Counted from the first letter of the stretch, positions 25,665 through 34,320 are shown. The stretch is 64,000 bases of DNA from Pseudoflavonifractor intestinihominis (GCF_040096055.1 NZ_JBBMFK010000005.1:106252-170251), one strand, 5' to 3'. The notes: generated by a model not told the origin, from the sequence alone. Numbers and translations: made by a program.

Positions 25665-26525
25665 ATGCCATCCACCTACGCCCACAAGTATTTTGGGGAC
25701 CGGATTCTCCGCCGGGACCCGCGTGCCCTGAAAGGGCTGACACCCGCGCAAAAGGAGCTGTTCGCCATCGGCCTCCACGGGCCGGACATCCTGTTTTACT
25801 ACAAGGCCCTCACGGTCAACCGGGTCAACACCGTGGGCTTTGAGCAGCACGAGAAGCCGGCAGCCGATTTCTTCGGTCCGGCCGCCGCTCTGGTGCGGGC
25901 CATGCCCGCCGGGGAGAGGGGACCCGGCCGGGCCTACCTCATGGGCTTCCTCTGCCACTTCGCTCTGGACAGCGCCTGTCACGGGTATATCGAGCAGAAG
26001 ATCCACGTCAGCGGCGTCACCCACACGGAGATCGAGGGGGAGTTTGACCGCTGCCTCATGGCCGAACAGGGGCTTGACCCGGTGCGCCAGGACCTGACCG
26101 GTCACATCCGCCCCACGGCGGAAAACAGCAGGGTCATCGCCCCCTTCTTTTCCACCGTCACGCCGGAGGAAGTGGAAAAATCCCTGCGGAGCATGATCTT
26201 CTACAACCGCCTGCTGGTGGCGCCCAGCGCCTGGAGACGGAATCTGGTGAAGGCTGTGCTCAAGCTGTCGGGCAATTACACCGAGATGCACGGCCTGCTC
26301 ATCAACCCCCAGCCCGATCCCCGCTGCGCGGACAGCTGCGTCCGCCTCAAAAAGCTGATGGACCGGGCGGAGGAGCGGTGTCTCACCCTGATGGAAGGCT
26401 ATCTTCCCTGCCTGGAGGGGGAGCGGCCCCTGCCCGCCGGGCTGGAGCTCACCTTTGGCGCCGGGGCCAACTGGCAGAAGATCCCCGTGCTGAGTCTGGA
26501 AAAGGAGCTTGTCTATGAAGTTTAA
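25665..26525 (+). CDS. Zinc-dependent phospholipase C-like protein
   Basis: 286 residues. The N-terminal PSTYAHKYFGDRIL, LHGPDILFYY, and GFLCHFALDSACHGYI segments carry the His/Asp residues expected for the trinuclear zinc centre of the S1-P1/phospholipase C fold. It has no signal peptide, so the product is probably cytoplasmic and the true substrate may not be a phospholipid. ATG 25665 follows AAAGGAG. The stop overlaps the MFS gene by 11 nt, so the two are cotranscribed. Confidence 0.75.
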   Translation: MPSTYAHKYFGDRILRRDPRALKGLTPAQKELFAIGLHGPDILFYYKALTVNRVNTVGFEQHEKPAADFFGPAAALVRAMPAGERGPGRAYLMGFLCHFALDSACHGYIEQKIHVSGVTHTEIEGEFDRCLMAEQGLDPVRQDLTGHIRPTAENSRVIAPFFSTVTPEEVEKSLRSMIFYNRLLVAPSAWRRNLVKAVLKLSGNYTEMHGLLINPQPDPRCADSCVRLKKLMDRAEERCLTLMEGYLPCLEGERPLPAGLELTFGAGANWQKIPVLSLEKELVYEV

Positions 26526-27783
26526 ACTGCGGCCCCTGGAGCGCAATTGGGTGCTCTACGATGTGGGCAATTCCGCCTTTACCCTGCTGGTATCCACCAT
26601 CATGCCCATCTACTTCAACAGCCTGGCCGGTGGGTCGGGCCTCTCCGAGGTGAGCTACCTGGCCTACTGGGGCTACGCCACCTCCATCGCCACCCTGGTG
26701 GTGGCCCTGTGCGGCCCGGTGCTGGGCACCATCTCCGATTTCCCCGGCTGGAAAAAGAAGCTCTTCTCCCTCTCCGTGCTGGTGGGGGCCCTGGGCTGTG
26801 TGGGCCTGGGCATCATGTCCTCCTGGCTGTGGTTCCTGGTGCTCTTTGTCCTGGCCAAATCGGCCTACTCGGTAAGCCTGGTCATCTATGACTCCATGCT
26901 CACCGACATCACCGAGCCTGAGCGGATGGACAAGGTCTCCGCTAACGGCTACGCTTGGGGCTATATCGGCAGCTGCCTTCCCTTTGTCCTCTCCCTGGTG
27001 CTGGTGCTGTGCTACGAGCCCCTGGGCATGCCGGTCAACGTGGCCATGGCCCTGGCCTTCCTGCTCATTGCCGCCTGGTGGCTGCTGCTGTCCGTGCCCC
27101 TGTGGCGGTCCTATGAACAGCGGCACGCCGTCCCCGCCCGGGGCAGCCGCCTGGGCGAGAGCTTCCGCCGCCTGGGACGGGTGTTCTCCGAGCTCGCCCA
27201 CAACCGGAAGGCCCTCTTCTTCCTCATCGCCTTCTTCTTCTACATCGACGGCGTGTACACCATCATCGACATGGCCACCGCCTACGGCACCGCCCTGGGT
27301 CTGGACACCACCGGGCTGCTGCTGGCGCTGCTGGTGACCCAGATCGTGGCATTCCCCGCCGCCCTCCTCTTCGGCCGCCTCACCGAGCGCTTCTCCTCCG
27401 CCAGCCTGATCCTGGTGTGCATCGGCGCCTACTTCCTCATCACCCTCTACGGCATGTGGATGAAGGAGCAGTACCAGTTCTGGGTGCTGGCCGTGTGCGT
27501 GGGCATCTTCCAGGGGGCCATCCAGTCCATGTCCCGGGCCTACTTCGCCCGCCTCATCCCGCCGGAGAAGTCCGGCGAGTACTTCGGCCTGTACGACATC
27601 TGCGGCAAAGGCGCCTCCTTCCTGGGCACCATCACCGTCTCCGCCGTGAGCCAGCTTACCGGCAGCGTCAACCTGGGCGTGGGCGCCCTGGCCTTTATGT
27701 TCGCCGTAGGCGCCATCTTCTTTGTCCAGACAGTGCGGCAGGAGGCGCCCGACGGAAGAAAAGAGGCCGTCCCGGTCCACTGA
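26515..27783 (+). CDS. MFS transporter of the UMF1/Atg22-like group
   Basis: 422 residues with about 11-12 hydrophobic helices. The start NWVLYDVGNSAFTLLVSTIMPIYF is typical of the UMF1 (unknown major facilitator) family, and the TAYGTALGLDTTGLLLALLVTQI and SMSRAYFARLIPPEKSGEYFGLYDICGKGASFLG segments agree. The family includes vacuolar amino-acid effluxers in fungi; the bacterial substrate is unknown. ATG 26515 with AAAGGAG 7 nt upstream. Second gene of the operon with the phospholipase-like protein, followed by a terminator. Confidence 0.85.
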   Translation: MKFKLRPLERNWVLYDVGNSAFTLLVSTIMPIYFNSLAGGSGLSEVSYLAYWGYATSIATLVVALCGPVLGTISDFPGWKKKLFSLSVLVGALGCVGLGIMSSWLWFLVLFVLAKSAYSVSLVIYDSMLTDITEPERMDKVSANGYAWGYIGSCLPFVLSLVLVLCYEPLGMPVNVAMALAFLLIAAWWLLLSVPLWRSYEQRHAVPARGSRLGESFRRLGRVFSELAHNRKALFFLIAFFFYIDGVYTIIDMATAYGTALGLDTTGLLLALLVTQIVAFPAALLFGRLTERFSSASLILVCIGAYFLITLYGMWMKEQYQFWVLAVCVGIFQGAIQSMSRAYFARLIPPEKSGEYFGLYDICGKGASFLGTITVSAVSQLTGSVNLGVGALAFMFAVGAIFFVQTVRQEAPDGRKEAVPVH

Positions 27784-27787
27784 GCAA

Positions 27788-27827
27788 TAAAAAAATCAGC
27801 AGCCCGTCACGGGCTGCTGATTTTTTG
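27788..27827. terminator. Bidirectional terminator between the MFS gene and yczE-like gene
   Basis: AAAAAATCAGCAGCCCG...CGGGCTGCTGATTTTTT: a perfect stem between convergent genes. Confidence 0.92.
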
Positions 27828-27828
27828 C

Positions 27829-28491
27829 TTATTCGGAACACTCGGGCGCGGGCGTCCCGCCGAACAGGGCCTGAGACATGAACTCCAGCCGGCGGTTGAT
27901 GAGCCGGGCGATGAAGCCCACCAGCAGGGCGGCCACAATGGTCCCCTCCCGCACGCCGGAGAGCATGTCGGCAAAGACAAAGGAGAGCACCGCCGCCACC
28001 ACCGTCATGGTCACGTCAAAGGCCACCTTGGTCATGCCGAACTCGGTGGCCCAGCGGAACACCACAGAGCGCACAAAGGACTCGCCGGGCAGCATGACCA
28101 CGTCGGCCAGCATCTCCATGTACACGCCCACGCCCAGGACCACGCAGCCGATCAGCAGATAGAGCACCTTCATGCCGTACACCTGGGGCTGGACAAAGGA
28201 GAGCAGGGCCATGCACAGGTCGATGAAGTACCCGAAGAGAAAGGACACCGGGATCTGAAGAATGTGCTCGGGGCGGAAGTTTTTCCGCAGGATCACCAGC
28301 TGGAGCACAATGAGCAGCAGGCTGAACAGCACGGTGAACTGTCCCAGCGTGAGGGGAAAATTCAAGCTGAGCACATAGGGGATCGAGGAGATGGGGGAGG
28401 TGCCCAGATCGGCCTTGGTGATCAGAGCCACCCCAAGGGAGTTGACGAACAGTCCAATCAAAAATACCACGTAGCGCTTCAGCTTTTCCAT
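27829..28491 (-). CDS. YczE/YitT-like integral membrane protein (DUF6198)
   Basis: 220 residues with five to six hydrophobic helices. The start RYVVFLIGLFVNSLGVALITKADLGTSPISSIPYVL is typical of the YczE family. The biochemical function is unknown; transport of a small molecule is often assumed. It is divergent from padR, and the -35 box of its promoter lies inside an ATGT-N8-ACAT operator, so PadR repression is likely. The ATG at 28491 has GAAGGAG somewhat far upstream (about 14 nt). Confidence 0.82.
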   Translation of the reverse strand: MEKLKRYVVFLIGLFVNSLGVALITKADLGTSPISSIPYVLSLNFPLTLGQFTVLFSLLLIVLQLVILRKNFRPEHILQIPVSFLFGYFIDLCMALLSFVQPQVYGMKVLYLLIGCVVLGVGVYMEMLADVVMLPGESFVRSVVFRWATEFGMTKVAFDVTMTVVAAVLSFVFADMLSGVREGTIVAALLVGFIARLINRRLEFMSQALFGGTPAPECSE

Positions 28492-28556
28492 TTCCGAACC
28501 AAAACTCCTTCCAAAATATCGTTCCGTCTCCAGGAGGCGGAGTGTTGTTATATTTC

Positions 28557-28599
28557 ATGGTAGCATGGAAAAATAAACATGTCAATTATTACATGTTTA
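28557..28599 (-). promoter_or_regulatory. yczE promoter with PadR operator ATGT-N8-ACAT
   Basis: On the minus strand TTGACA (28585-28580), a 17-bp spacer and TACCAT (28562-28557). The dyad TAAACATGT-N8-ACATGTTTA (28574-28599) is a perfect 9-bp inverted repeat and matches the PadR consensus exactly. It covers the -35 box. A very similar module lies in front of the patB operon at 41376-41418. Confidence 0.8.
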
Positions 28600-28651
28600 A
28601 AATATGGGGAACAAATCATTTGCCGTTTTGGAGGAAATGAAGCCGGGAGTA

Positions 28652-28660
28652 TGGTATAAT
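28652..28660 (+). promoter_or_regulatory. Extended -10 promoter of padR
   Basis: TGGTATAAT is an extended -10 element (TGnTATAAT) 33 nt before the padR start. No good -35 is visible, as is usual for this class. Confidence 0.55.
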
Positions 28661-28692
28661 ACCACCATGACCCTGACAGAGGAGGAGAGACC

Positions 28693-29244
28693 ATGGGAAC
28701 CCTGCGCTATGCCATCCTGGGGCTGCTGAACCGGCGGGATATGTCGGGCTACGACCTGGCCAAGGAGTTTGAGACCACCCTGGCCGAGTTCTGGGGCGCC
28801 AAGCACAGCCAGATCTACCCGGAGCTGAAGGCCCTGGCGGACGAGGGCCTGATTGCGTACCAGATCGAGATCTCCGGCACCGTGCTGGAGAAAAAGGTGT
28901 ACTCCATCACCGGCAGCGGCCGGGCCGCCCTGCGGGCGTGGGCGGAGGGGCAGCTGAAGATAAGGTCCGTGCCCAAGGACGAGTTCCGGCTCCAGCTCTA
29001 CTTCTCCGACTGCATCCCGCCCCGTCGGCGTATCGCCCTGCTGGAGCCCCAGCTGGAGCAGCACAAGGCCCTGTTGGACCACCTGCGGGAGAATATGGCC
29101 AAGTTCAGCCGGGTGCCCCCGGAGGGAGAGGAGGAGTTCAGCGACTACCTGGTGCTGCTGGGGGGCGTCATGCGGGAAGAGGGCTGCTGCGCCTGGCTGG
29201 AGCGGTGCATCCAGCTGTGCCGCCAGCGGCTGGGAGAGAACTGA
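28693..29244 (+). CDS. PadR-family transcriptional regulator
   Basis: 183 residues. N-terminal winged helix of the PadR type (LRYAILGLLNRRDMSGYDLAKEFETTLAEFWGAKHSQIYPELKALADEGLI) and a C-terminal dimerisation/Vir_act_alpha helix region (residues about 95-175). The ATG follows GAGGAGGAG. It is divergent from yczE across a consensus PadR operator. The minus-strand nifS end lies just beyond the shared terminator. The similar operator-like module before patB makes the twelve-gene block a second likely target. Confidence 0.9.
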   Translation: MGTLRYAILGLLNRRDMSGYDLAKEFETTLAEFWGAKHSQIYPELKALADEGLIAYQIEISGTVLEKKVYSITGSGRAALRAWAEGQLKIRSVPKDEFRLQLYFSDCIPPRRRIALLEPQLEQHKALLDHLRENMAKFSRVPPEGEEEFSDYLVLLGGVMREEGCCAWLERCIQLCRQRLGEN

Positions 29245-29296
29245 AAAACGGGTGTGTTCCGCCGGAGTTCCGGTGAAACACACCCGTTCTTTTTGT
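29245..29296. terminator. Bidirectional terminator between padR and nifS
   Basis: AAAACGGGTGTGTT...AACACACCCGTT stem with a nested CCGCCGGAGTTCCGG loop and T-run; ends padR on one side and the twelve-gene minus-strand block on the other. Confidence 0.88.
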
Positions 29297-29302
29297 ATGC
29301 AA

Positions 29303-30442
29303 TCAGCCTTCTGCCAGGTCGGCCACCGCACGGACGGCGGCGTCCACCTCCTCCTCGGTGTTGTACCAGGAGAAGCTGAACCGCACCGCGCCCTGCTCCG
29401 TGGTGCCCAGGGCCTGGTGCATCCGGGGCGCACAGTGGGCGCCGGGGCGGGTGGCAATGTCGTAGTCGGTGCTGAGGATGTCGGACACCTCGCTGGAGTC
29501 CATGTTCCCGATGTTCAGCGCCACGATGGCGGCCCGGTGGGCCTGGGTGAAGTCCCCGTACACCGTGACCCCCTTCAGGCCTGCGACCCCGTCGTAGAAC
29601 CGCCGCATCAGGGCCTCCTCCCGGCGGGCGATGGTGTCCACGCCGGTGGCCTCGATAAAGTCCAGGGCGGCGGAGAGGCCCATGATGCCGTGGCTGTTCA
29701 GAGTGCCCGCCTCCAGCCGGGTGGGGTATTCCTCCGGCTGGGTTTTACTGTAAGACTGCACCCCCGAGCCGCCCACCTTCCAGGGGCGGATCTCCACACC
29801 GGGGCGGACGCACAGCCCGCCGGTGCCCTGGGGGCCCATCAGGCCCTTGTGGCCGGTGAAGCAGAGGATGTCGATGCCCATGGCCTCCATGTCGATGGGG
29901 GCGGCCCCGGCAGTCTGGGAGGCGTCCACGATGAAGAGCAGGCCGTGGGCCTTGGCAATGGCCCCCACCCGGGCGATGTCGATCATGTTGCCCGTCAGAT
30001 TGGAGGCGTGGGTGCACACGATGGCCTTTGTCTCGGGCCGGATGAGGGTCTCAAAGGCGGACATGTCCGGGCGGCCCTGCTTGTCGGCGGGCACAAAGCT
30101 GAGGGCCACGTTTCGCTCCGCCTCCAGCCGGTACAGGGGACGGAGGACGGAGTTGTGCTCCAGGTCGGTGGAGATCACATGGTCCCCGGGGGATAATGTG
30201 CCGTTGATGGCGATGTTCAGGGCCTCGGTGGAGTTGCAGGTGAAGACCACATGGTCCGCCCGGGGGCAGCCCAACAGCTTTGCCAGCTTGCACCGGGCGT
30301 CATACACCGCCCGGGAGGCCTGTAGGGCGCTGCCGTGGGCGCCCCGGGAGGCGTTGCCCATGGTGGTCATGGCGTTCACCACCGCGTCGATGACCTGGGG
30401 CGGCTTCTGCCGGGTGGTGGCCGCGTTGTCCAGATAGATCAA
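29303..30442 (-). CDS. Cysteine desulfurase / selenocysteine lyase-like (class V aminotransferase)
   Basis: 379 residues, PLP enzyme. PLP lysine is in CFTGHKGLMGPQGTGG and the catalytic cysteine is in RPGAHCAP near the C-terminus, the layout of group II (SufS/CsdA-type) enzymes. It moves sulfur (or selenium) from cysteine (or selenocysteine) to an acceptor as a persulfide. It ends the minus-strand block after YedF and DUF3343, both S/Se-linked carriers, so these are the probable acceptors. No scaffold gene (IscU/SufU) is adjacent, which argues against general Fe-S synthesis. Confidence 0.9.
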   Translation of the reverse strand: MIYLDNAATTRQKPPQVIDAVVNAMTTMGNASRGAHGSALQASRAVYDARCKLAKLLGCPRADHVVFTCNSTEALNIAINGTLSPGDHVISTDLEHNSVLRPLYRLEAERNVALSFVPADKQGRPDMSAFETLIRPETKAIVCTHASNLTGNMIDIARVGAIAKAHGLLFIVDASQTAGAAPIDMEAMGIDILCFTGHKGLMGPQGTGGLCVRPGVEIRPWKVGGSGVQSYSKTQPEEYPTRLEAGTLNSHGIMGLSAALDFIEATGVDTIARREEALMRRFYDGVAGLKGVTVYGDFTQAHRAAIVALNIGNMDSSEVSDILSTDYDIATRPGAHCAPRMHQALGTTEQGAVRFSFSWYNTEEEVDAAVRAVADLAEG

Positions 30443-30472
30443 GGGAACTCATCTCCTATGGCTTTTTCGGGG

Positions 30473-30715
30473 TCAAACCCACAGCTCCAGCACCCGGGTC
30501 TCCTGCCAATGCATGCCCGCGTCCGTCATGGCGGACAGCAGCTGCTCCTGGGCCTCCACGGGGGCCTTCCAGGCCAGGCCGCAGCCCGCGCTGATCTCAC
30601 GGGGCACCGGGATCAGTCGGCCCGGCAGGCCGTTTTTGCCGCAGAACTGCTCCATGCCCATGGCGTCGGTGGTGGTGGAAAAGGTGATGATAAGGGCAGG
30701 CTTTTTCTCCCGCAT
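30473..30715 (-). CDS. DUF3343 putative Se/S carrier-like protein
   Basis: 80 residues. The family signature IPVPREISAGCGLAWK, with one conserved cysteine, is present. DUF3343 proteins occur with selenium-utilisation genes and YedF and are suspected sulfur/selenium carriers; the biochemistry is not settled. It is 8 nt after yedF and 30 nt before nifS, so the three are cotranscribed. The ORF length equals the family's usual size. Confidence 0.82.
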   Translation of the reverse strand: MREKKPALIITFSTTTDAMGMEQFCGKNGLPGRLIPVPREISAGCGLAWKAPVEAQEQLLSAMTDAGMHWQETRVLELWV

Positions 30716-30723
30716 GGCGCGCC

Positions 30724-31347
30724 TCAGGGCCGGACGACCCGGCCGGCGGAGCTCATCTTCTCCACAATGTCGTACATGTTGGTGACGCCGCCCACCTTCA
30801 GCTTGTCGGTCAGGCCGAAGAAGTTCAGACAGGTGCCGCAGGTGAGGATCTCCACGCCCTGGGCCTCCAGGCTCTTCAGGTCGTCCAGAGAGGCGGAGCC
30901 CTCGGTGGTCAGCTTGGCGCCGCCGTTGTAGAAGAGGATGGTCTTGGGCAGGGTGTCCTGCTGGGTGAGGGCGAAGATGAAGCTCTTCATCAGCGTGGCA
31001 CCCAGCTCGTCACTGCCGGTGCCCATGCAGGGGGAGGAGATGACCACCACGGTGCTGCTCCGGCCGGTGCCGGCGGGCACCAGGCAGGTCTCGCTGTCGT
31101 CATCCTGGGCCTGGGCCGCGGGGGCGCCGGTGACCTCCATCACCACCCGGAACTCCTTGTCGCCCAGCTTCTCAGACTTGACGGCGTAGCCGTTGTTGTT
31201 GGCCAGACGGGTCAGGTTCTGTACGGCGGTCTCGTTGTCCACCAGGACCTCCACCGTGCCGGGGCCGGCAAGCTCCTTGATGGCGTTCTTGGTCTTGATG
31301 ACAGGGATGGGGCAGGGGTCGCCCATGGCGTTTACTTTTTTCAGCAT
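30724..31347 (-). CDS. yedF: YedF: TusA-like domain fused to a DsrE-like domain
   Basis: 207 residues from ATG 31347, which has AGGAGG upstream. The N-terminal TusA/SirA domain carries the sulfur-accepting motif MGDPCPIPVIKTK (Cys at about residue 12). The C-terminal DsrE/F-like half begins with STVVVISSPCMGTG and has LTCGTCLNFFGL near its end. The family is annotated as a selenium-metabolism sulfurtransferase-like protein because of its phylogenetic link to selD. Here it sits between the activase and DUF3343 and should relay S or Se from NifS. selD itself is not in the window. Confidence 0.88.
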   Translation of the reverse strand: MLKKVNAMGDPCPIPVIKTKNAIKELAGPGTVEVLVDNETAVQNLTRLANNNGYAVKSEKLGDKEFRVVMEVTGAPAAQAQDDDSETCLVPAGTGRSSTVVVISSPCMGTGSDELGATLMKSFIFALTQQDTLPKTILFYNGGAKLTTEGSASLDDLKSLEAQGVEILTCGTCLNFFGLTDKLKVGGVTNMYDIVEKMSSAGRVVRP

Positions 31348-31396
31348 ATCAATCAGTCCTCCTGTTCTGTATGTGGATGGTTTTCCATGTATTTTG

Positions 31397-32167
31397 CTAC
31401 TTGGACGTCTTGCCCCGGGCAATGAGAGCCGCGCCCAGGGCGCCGGCATACCGGCCCAGGGGGTGGGTGAGGACGGGCCGTTTGAGCTTGTGGGACAGCC
31501 GGTCCACCAGGTAGGCGCTGTCGCACAGGCCGCCGGTGAGAAACAGGTCCCCCTTCAGGGTGTGCCGGGCGCACAGGCCCGCCACCTTGCTCACCACCGA
31601 GTCCACCACGCCGGCGGCGATGTCCTCCCGCTTCTCCCCGGCGCCGATGTGGCTGATGACCTCGCTCTCGGCAAACACGGTGCACATGGAGCTGATGGCC
31701 AGAGGGGTCCCCGCCTCCGCCAGGGTGAACAGCTCGGTCAGGTCCACCCCCAGGCGATTGGCCATGATCTCCAGGAACTTGCCCGTGCCCGCCGAGCACT
31801 TGTCGTTCATGAGAAAGCTGGTGGGCATGCCGTTTTCCACGGTGATGACCTTGGTGTCCTGGCCGCCGATGTCCACGATGGTGCAGTCCTGGCCCAGCAG
31901 GTACCAGCCGCCCCGGCCGTGGCAGGTGATCTCCGTCACCGTCTTGGCCGCGTAGTCCACCGCCACCCGGCCGTAACCGGTGGCGATGATCTTCATGTCC
32001 TCCCCGATGGGATGGCCGTCCGCCTCCAGCCGGCGGGCGATCTCAACGGAGGTCTCCTTGCTGCTCCAGCCCGTGGGCAGGACAAAGTGGTCCACCATGT
32101 CCGTCCCGTCCAGCACCACCACCTTGGAGGCGGTGGAGCCGATGTCGATTCCGGCAAAGTACTTCAT
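31397..32167 (-). CDS. ATP-dependent activase of a 2-hydroxyacyl-CoA dehydratase-like reductase
   Basis: 256 residues of the BadF/BadG/HgdC family. It has the ASKHA ATP-binding fold: AGIDIGSTASKVVVLDG at the start and a second phosphate loop in VDIGGQDTKVI. The two cysteines that hold the bridging [4Fe-4S] cluster are seen as KCSAGTGKFLE and SSMCTVFAESE. The protein passes one low-potential electron to its partner with ATP hydrolysis. It overlaps the partner gene by ATGA, so the two are made together. Confidence 0.92.
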   Translation of the reverse strand: MKYFAGIDIGSTASKVVVLDGTDMVDHFVLPTGWSSKETSVEIARRLEADGHPIGEDMKIIATGYGRVAVDYAAKTVTEITCHGRGGWYLLGQDCTIVDIGGQDTKVITVENGMPTSFLMNDKCSAGTGKFLEIMANRLGVDLTELFTLAEAGTPLAISSMCTVFAESEVISHIGAGEKREDIAAGVVDSVVSKVAGLCARHTLKGDLFLTGGLCDSAYLVDRLSHKLKRPVLTHPLGRYAGALGAALIARGKTSK

Positions 32168-33339
32168 TTCTCAATCGTCTCCAGGAAGGCGGCAAGGCGG
32201 GTGTTGATCTGACCCTTGTCCGCCTGAGAGTAGTCGGTCTCAATGTTCAGGTAGGGCAGGCCCTTCTCCTGGGTGACAAAGCGCTTGATGAAGAAAGCCT
32301 CCACATCGTAAGTATGACAGGATTGGAGCACAATTTCAATCACCCCGTCCACCGCGTAGGAGTCGATCATCTCGCCGATGTAGTTCCGGCGGCTGTCGTT
32401 GGGGCTCATGACCGAGCAGTTAATGTTGAGATACTTCACAGCCAGGGCGTGGTACACGTCGGGGTCGGACTCGTCCACCTTCTCCACCTTTTCCCGGATG
32501 CCGTTGCAGGTGTCGAAGGCCACCACGTCGGCCCCCAGCTCCTCCACGGCCTTGATGATCTTCTCCCGCACGCCCGCGTTGGGACAGCCGGTGACCAGCA
32601 GGCGGGGCCGGTCGGTGGGCAGGGAGTCCTTGTTAGCCTTCCACTGCTCCAGCACCTCCGCCGTCCGGGCCTCGATGATGTTGCACCGCTGGTCCAGGTC
32701 AAAGGAGAAGCTGCCCGCGTCCACACGGGTGCCCATCTCATAGCCGCTCATGGGGGCCGGGTTCAGCTTGCCCAGCTCCAGGTAGCGGAGCATCACGTCC
32801 CGCTCCCGGTTCTTCCGTTTGATGGCCTGGCGGATGTCGTCCTCGGTGATGGTGACGCCGTAAAAGTCCTCCAGCTTGCGCTTGAAGGCGATGATCTGGT
32901 CCCGCCAGAAGGCCAGCGCGGCCTCGTCCCGGCTGTGGGGCAGCTGCATGACATAGGTGTCCTTGATCTCATTGAGAAGCTCAAACATCTTCTTCTTGCC
33001 GTCGCAGGTGGTCTCGCCCACCACAAAGTCGGAGAAGTAGAAGTAGGGGCAGGTATCGGTGAGGGCAAAGCCGTAGCTGGCCTTGATGAGGGGGCACAGG
33101 TTCCGGGGCAGGTTGGCCTCGGCGGCGGGGATGGGCTCCTCGGTGAAGGCGCACAGCCCCACGGGCAGGGCCCCCGCCGCGTACACCAGCTCGGTGGGCA
33201 CAAAGGAGCAGAACATGCCCACCACACGGGCGCCCTGGTCCTTCAGCTGCTTCATGCGCAGGAAGCCCGCCTTTCGGGCCTCTCCGTAGGTCTCAAAGTC
33301 GGCGGGCAGCTTGATGTTGGTCTGTTCCATCTCGGACAT
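32164..33339 (-). CDS. Double-cubane-cluster-type reductase (2-hydroxyacyl-CoA dehydratase family)
   Basis: 391 residues in a single subunit, as in the YjiM/double-cubane cluster protein group and unlike the two-subunit dehydratases. Conserved cysteines are seen in VGMFCSFVPTELVYAAG, NLCPLIKASYG, DTCPYFYFSDFVVGETTCDGKKK and VTGCPNAG. It has no CoA-dehydratase partner subunit. Known members reduce small molecules at very low potential; the natural substrate is not established. It begins 18 nt after oppF, with no terminator between, which ties it to the transporter and lyase genes. It is coupled to its activase by ATGA. Confidence 0.88.
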   Translation of the reverse strand: MSEMEQTNIKLPADFETYGEARKAGFLRMKQLKDQGARVVGMFCSFVPTELVYAAGALPVGLCAFTEEPIPAAEANLPRNLCPLIKASYGFALTDTCPYFYFSDFVVGETTCDGKKKMFELLNEIKDTYVMQLPHSRDEAALAFWRDQIIAFKRKLEDFYGVTITEDDIRQAIKRKNRERDVMLRYLELGKLNPAPMSGYEMGTRVDAGSFSFDLDQRCNIIEARTAEVLEQWKANKDSLPTDRPRLLVTGCPNAGVREKIIKAVEELGADVVAFDTCNGIREKVEKVDESDPDVYHALAVKYLNINCSVMSPNDSRRNYIGEMIDSYAVDGVIEIVLQSCHTYDVEAFFIKRFVTQEKGLPYLNIETDYSQADKGQINTRLAAFLETIEK

Positions 33340-33357
33340 CTCCCTTTTTTAAAATAA

Positions 33358-34320
33358 TCAGACAATATGGCAGGCCACGGAGTGGCCGGGGGCAATCTCT
33401 CGGAGGACCGGCGCCTCCTGGGCGCAGCGGTCGGTGGCGTAGGGGCACCGGCTGTGGAACCGGCAGCCCGGCGGCGGGTCGATGGGGCTGGGCACCTCGC
33501 CCTCCAGCACGGTGCGCACCCGCTGCTCCTCCACCCGGGGGTTAGGGATGGGAATGGCGGACAGGAGGGCCCTGGTATAGGGGTGGGCCGGGTGGGCGTA
33601 CAGCTCGGAGGAGGTGGTGATCTCCACGATGGTGCCCAGGTACATGACCGCCACCCGGTCGGAGATATGCTTGACCATGGAAAGGTCGTGGGCAATGAAC
33701 AGATAGGTCAGGCCCCGCTCCTCCTGGAGGCGCACCAGCAGGTTGACGATCTGGGCCTGGATGGACACGTCCAGAGCGGAGATGGGCTCGTCGCAGAGGA
33801 CGAACTCCGGGTCCACCGCCAGGGCCCGGGCGATGCCGATGCGCTGGCGCTGGCCGCCGGAAAACTCGTGGATGTACCGCCCGGCGTGCTCCTTGCTCAG
33901 GCCCACCAGCTCCAGCAGCTGGTACACCCGCTCCCGCCGCTCTTTGGCGGAGGGGCAGATGCCGTGGTTGCGCATGCCCTCGGCCACAATTTCCTCCACC
34001 CGCAGGCGGGGGTCCAGGGAGGCGTAGGGGTCCTGAAAGATGGTCTGCACCTGCTTGGTGAAGGCCTTGCGCTCCTTGCCCCGGAGGCTGTGGACGTCCT
34101 TGCCCCGGTAGAGCACCTGGCCGCCGGTCTTGTTGTAGAGCCCCACGCAGGTGCGGCCGCAGGTGGTCTTGCCGCAGCCCGACTCGCCCACCAGACCCAG
34201 GGTCTCCCCCCGGCGGATGGTGAAGCTGACACCGTCCACCGCCTTCAGCAGTCCGCCGGCGGTGCGGAAGTATTTCTTGAGATCCTTGACCTCAAGGGCT
34301 GTCTCGTTTTGTTCTAACAT
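33358..34320 (-). CDS. Oligopeptide/dipeptide ABC transporter ATP-binding protein (OppF-like)
   Basis: 320 residues from ATG 34320. Walker A GESGCGKTT, signature FSGGQRQRIGIARAL, Walker B FVLCDEPISALD, and the C-terminal oligopeptide-transporter extension with the Cys-rich PPGCRFHSRCPYATDRC, which binds an Fe-S cluster in relatives. It overlaps oppD by 7 bp. It powers import of peptides or peptide-like solutes with the other Opp genes. Confidence 0.92.
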   Translation of the reverse strand: MLEQNETALEVKDLKKYFRTAGGLLKAVDGVSFTIRRGETLGLVGESGCGKTTCGRTCVGLYNKTGGQVLYRGKDVHSLRGKERKAFTKQVQTIFQDPYASLDPRLRVEEIVAEGMRNHGICPSAKERRERVYQLLELVGLSKEHAGRYIHEFSGGQRQRIGIARALAVDPEFVLCDEPISALDVSIQAQIVNLLVRLQEERGLTYLFIAHDLSMVKHISDRVAVMYLGTIVEITTSSELYAHPAHPYTRALLSAIPIPNPRVEEQRVRTVLEGEVPSPIDPPPGCRFHSRCPYATDRCAQEAPVLREIAPGHSVACHIV

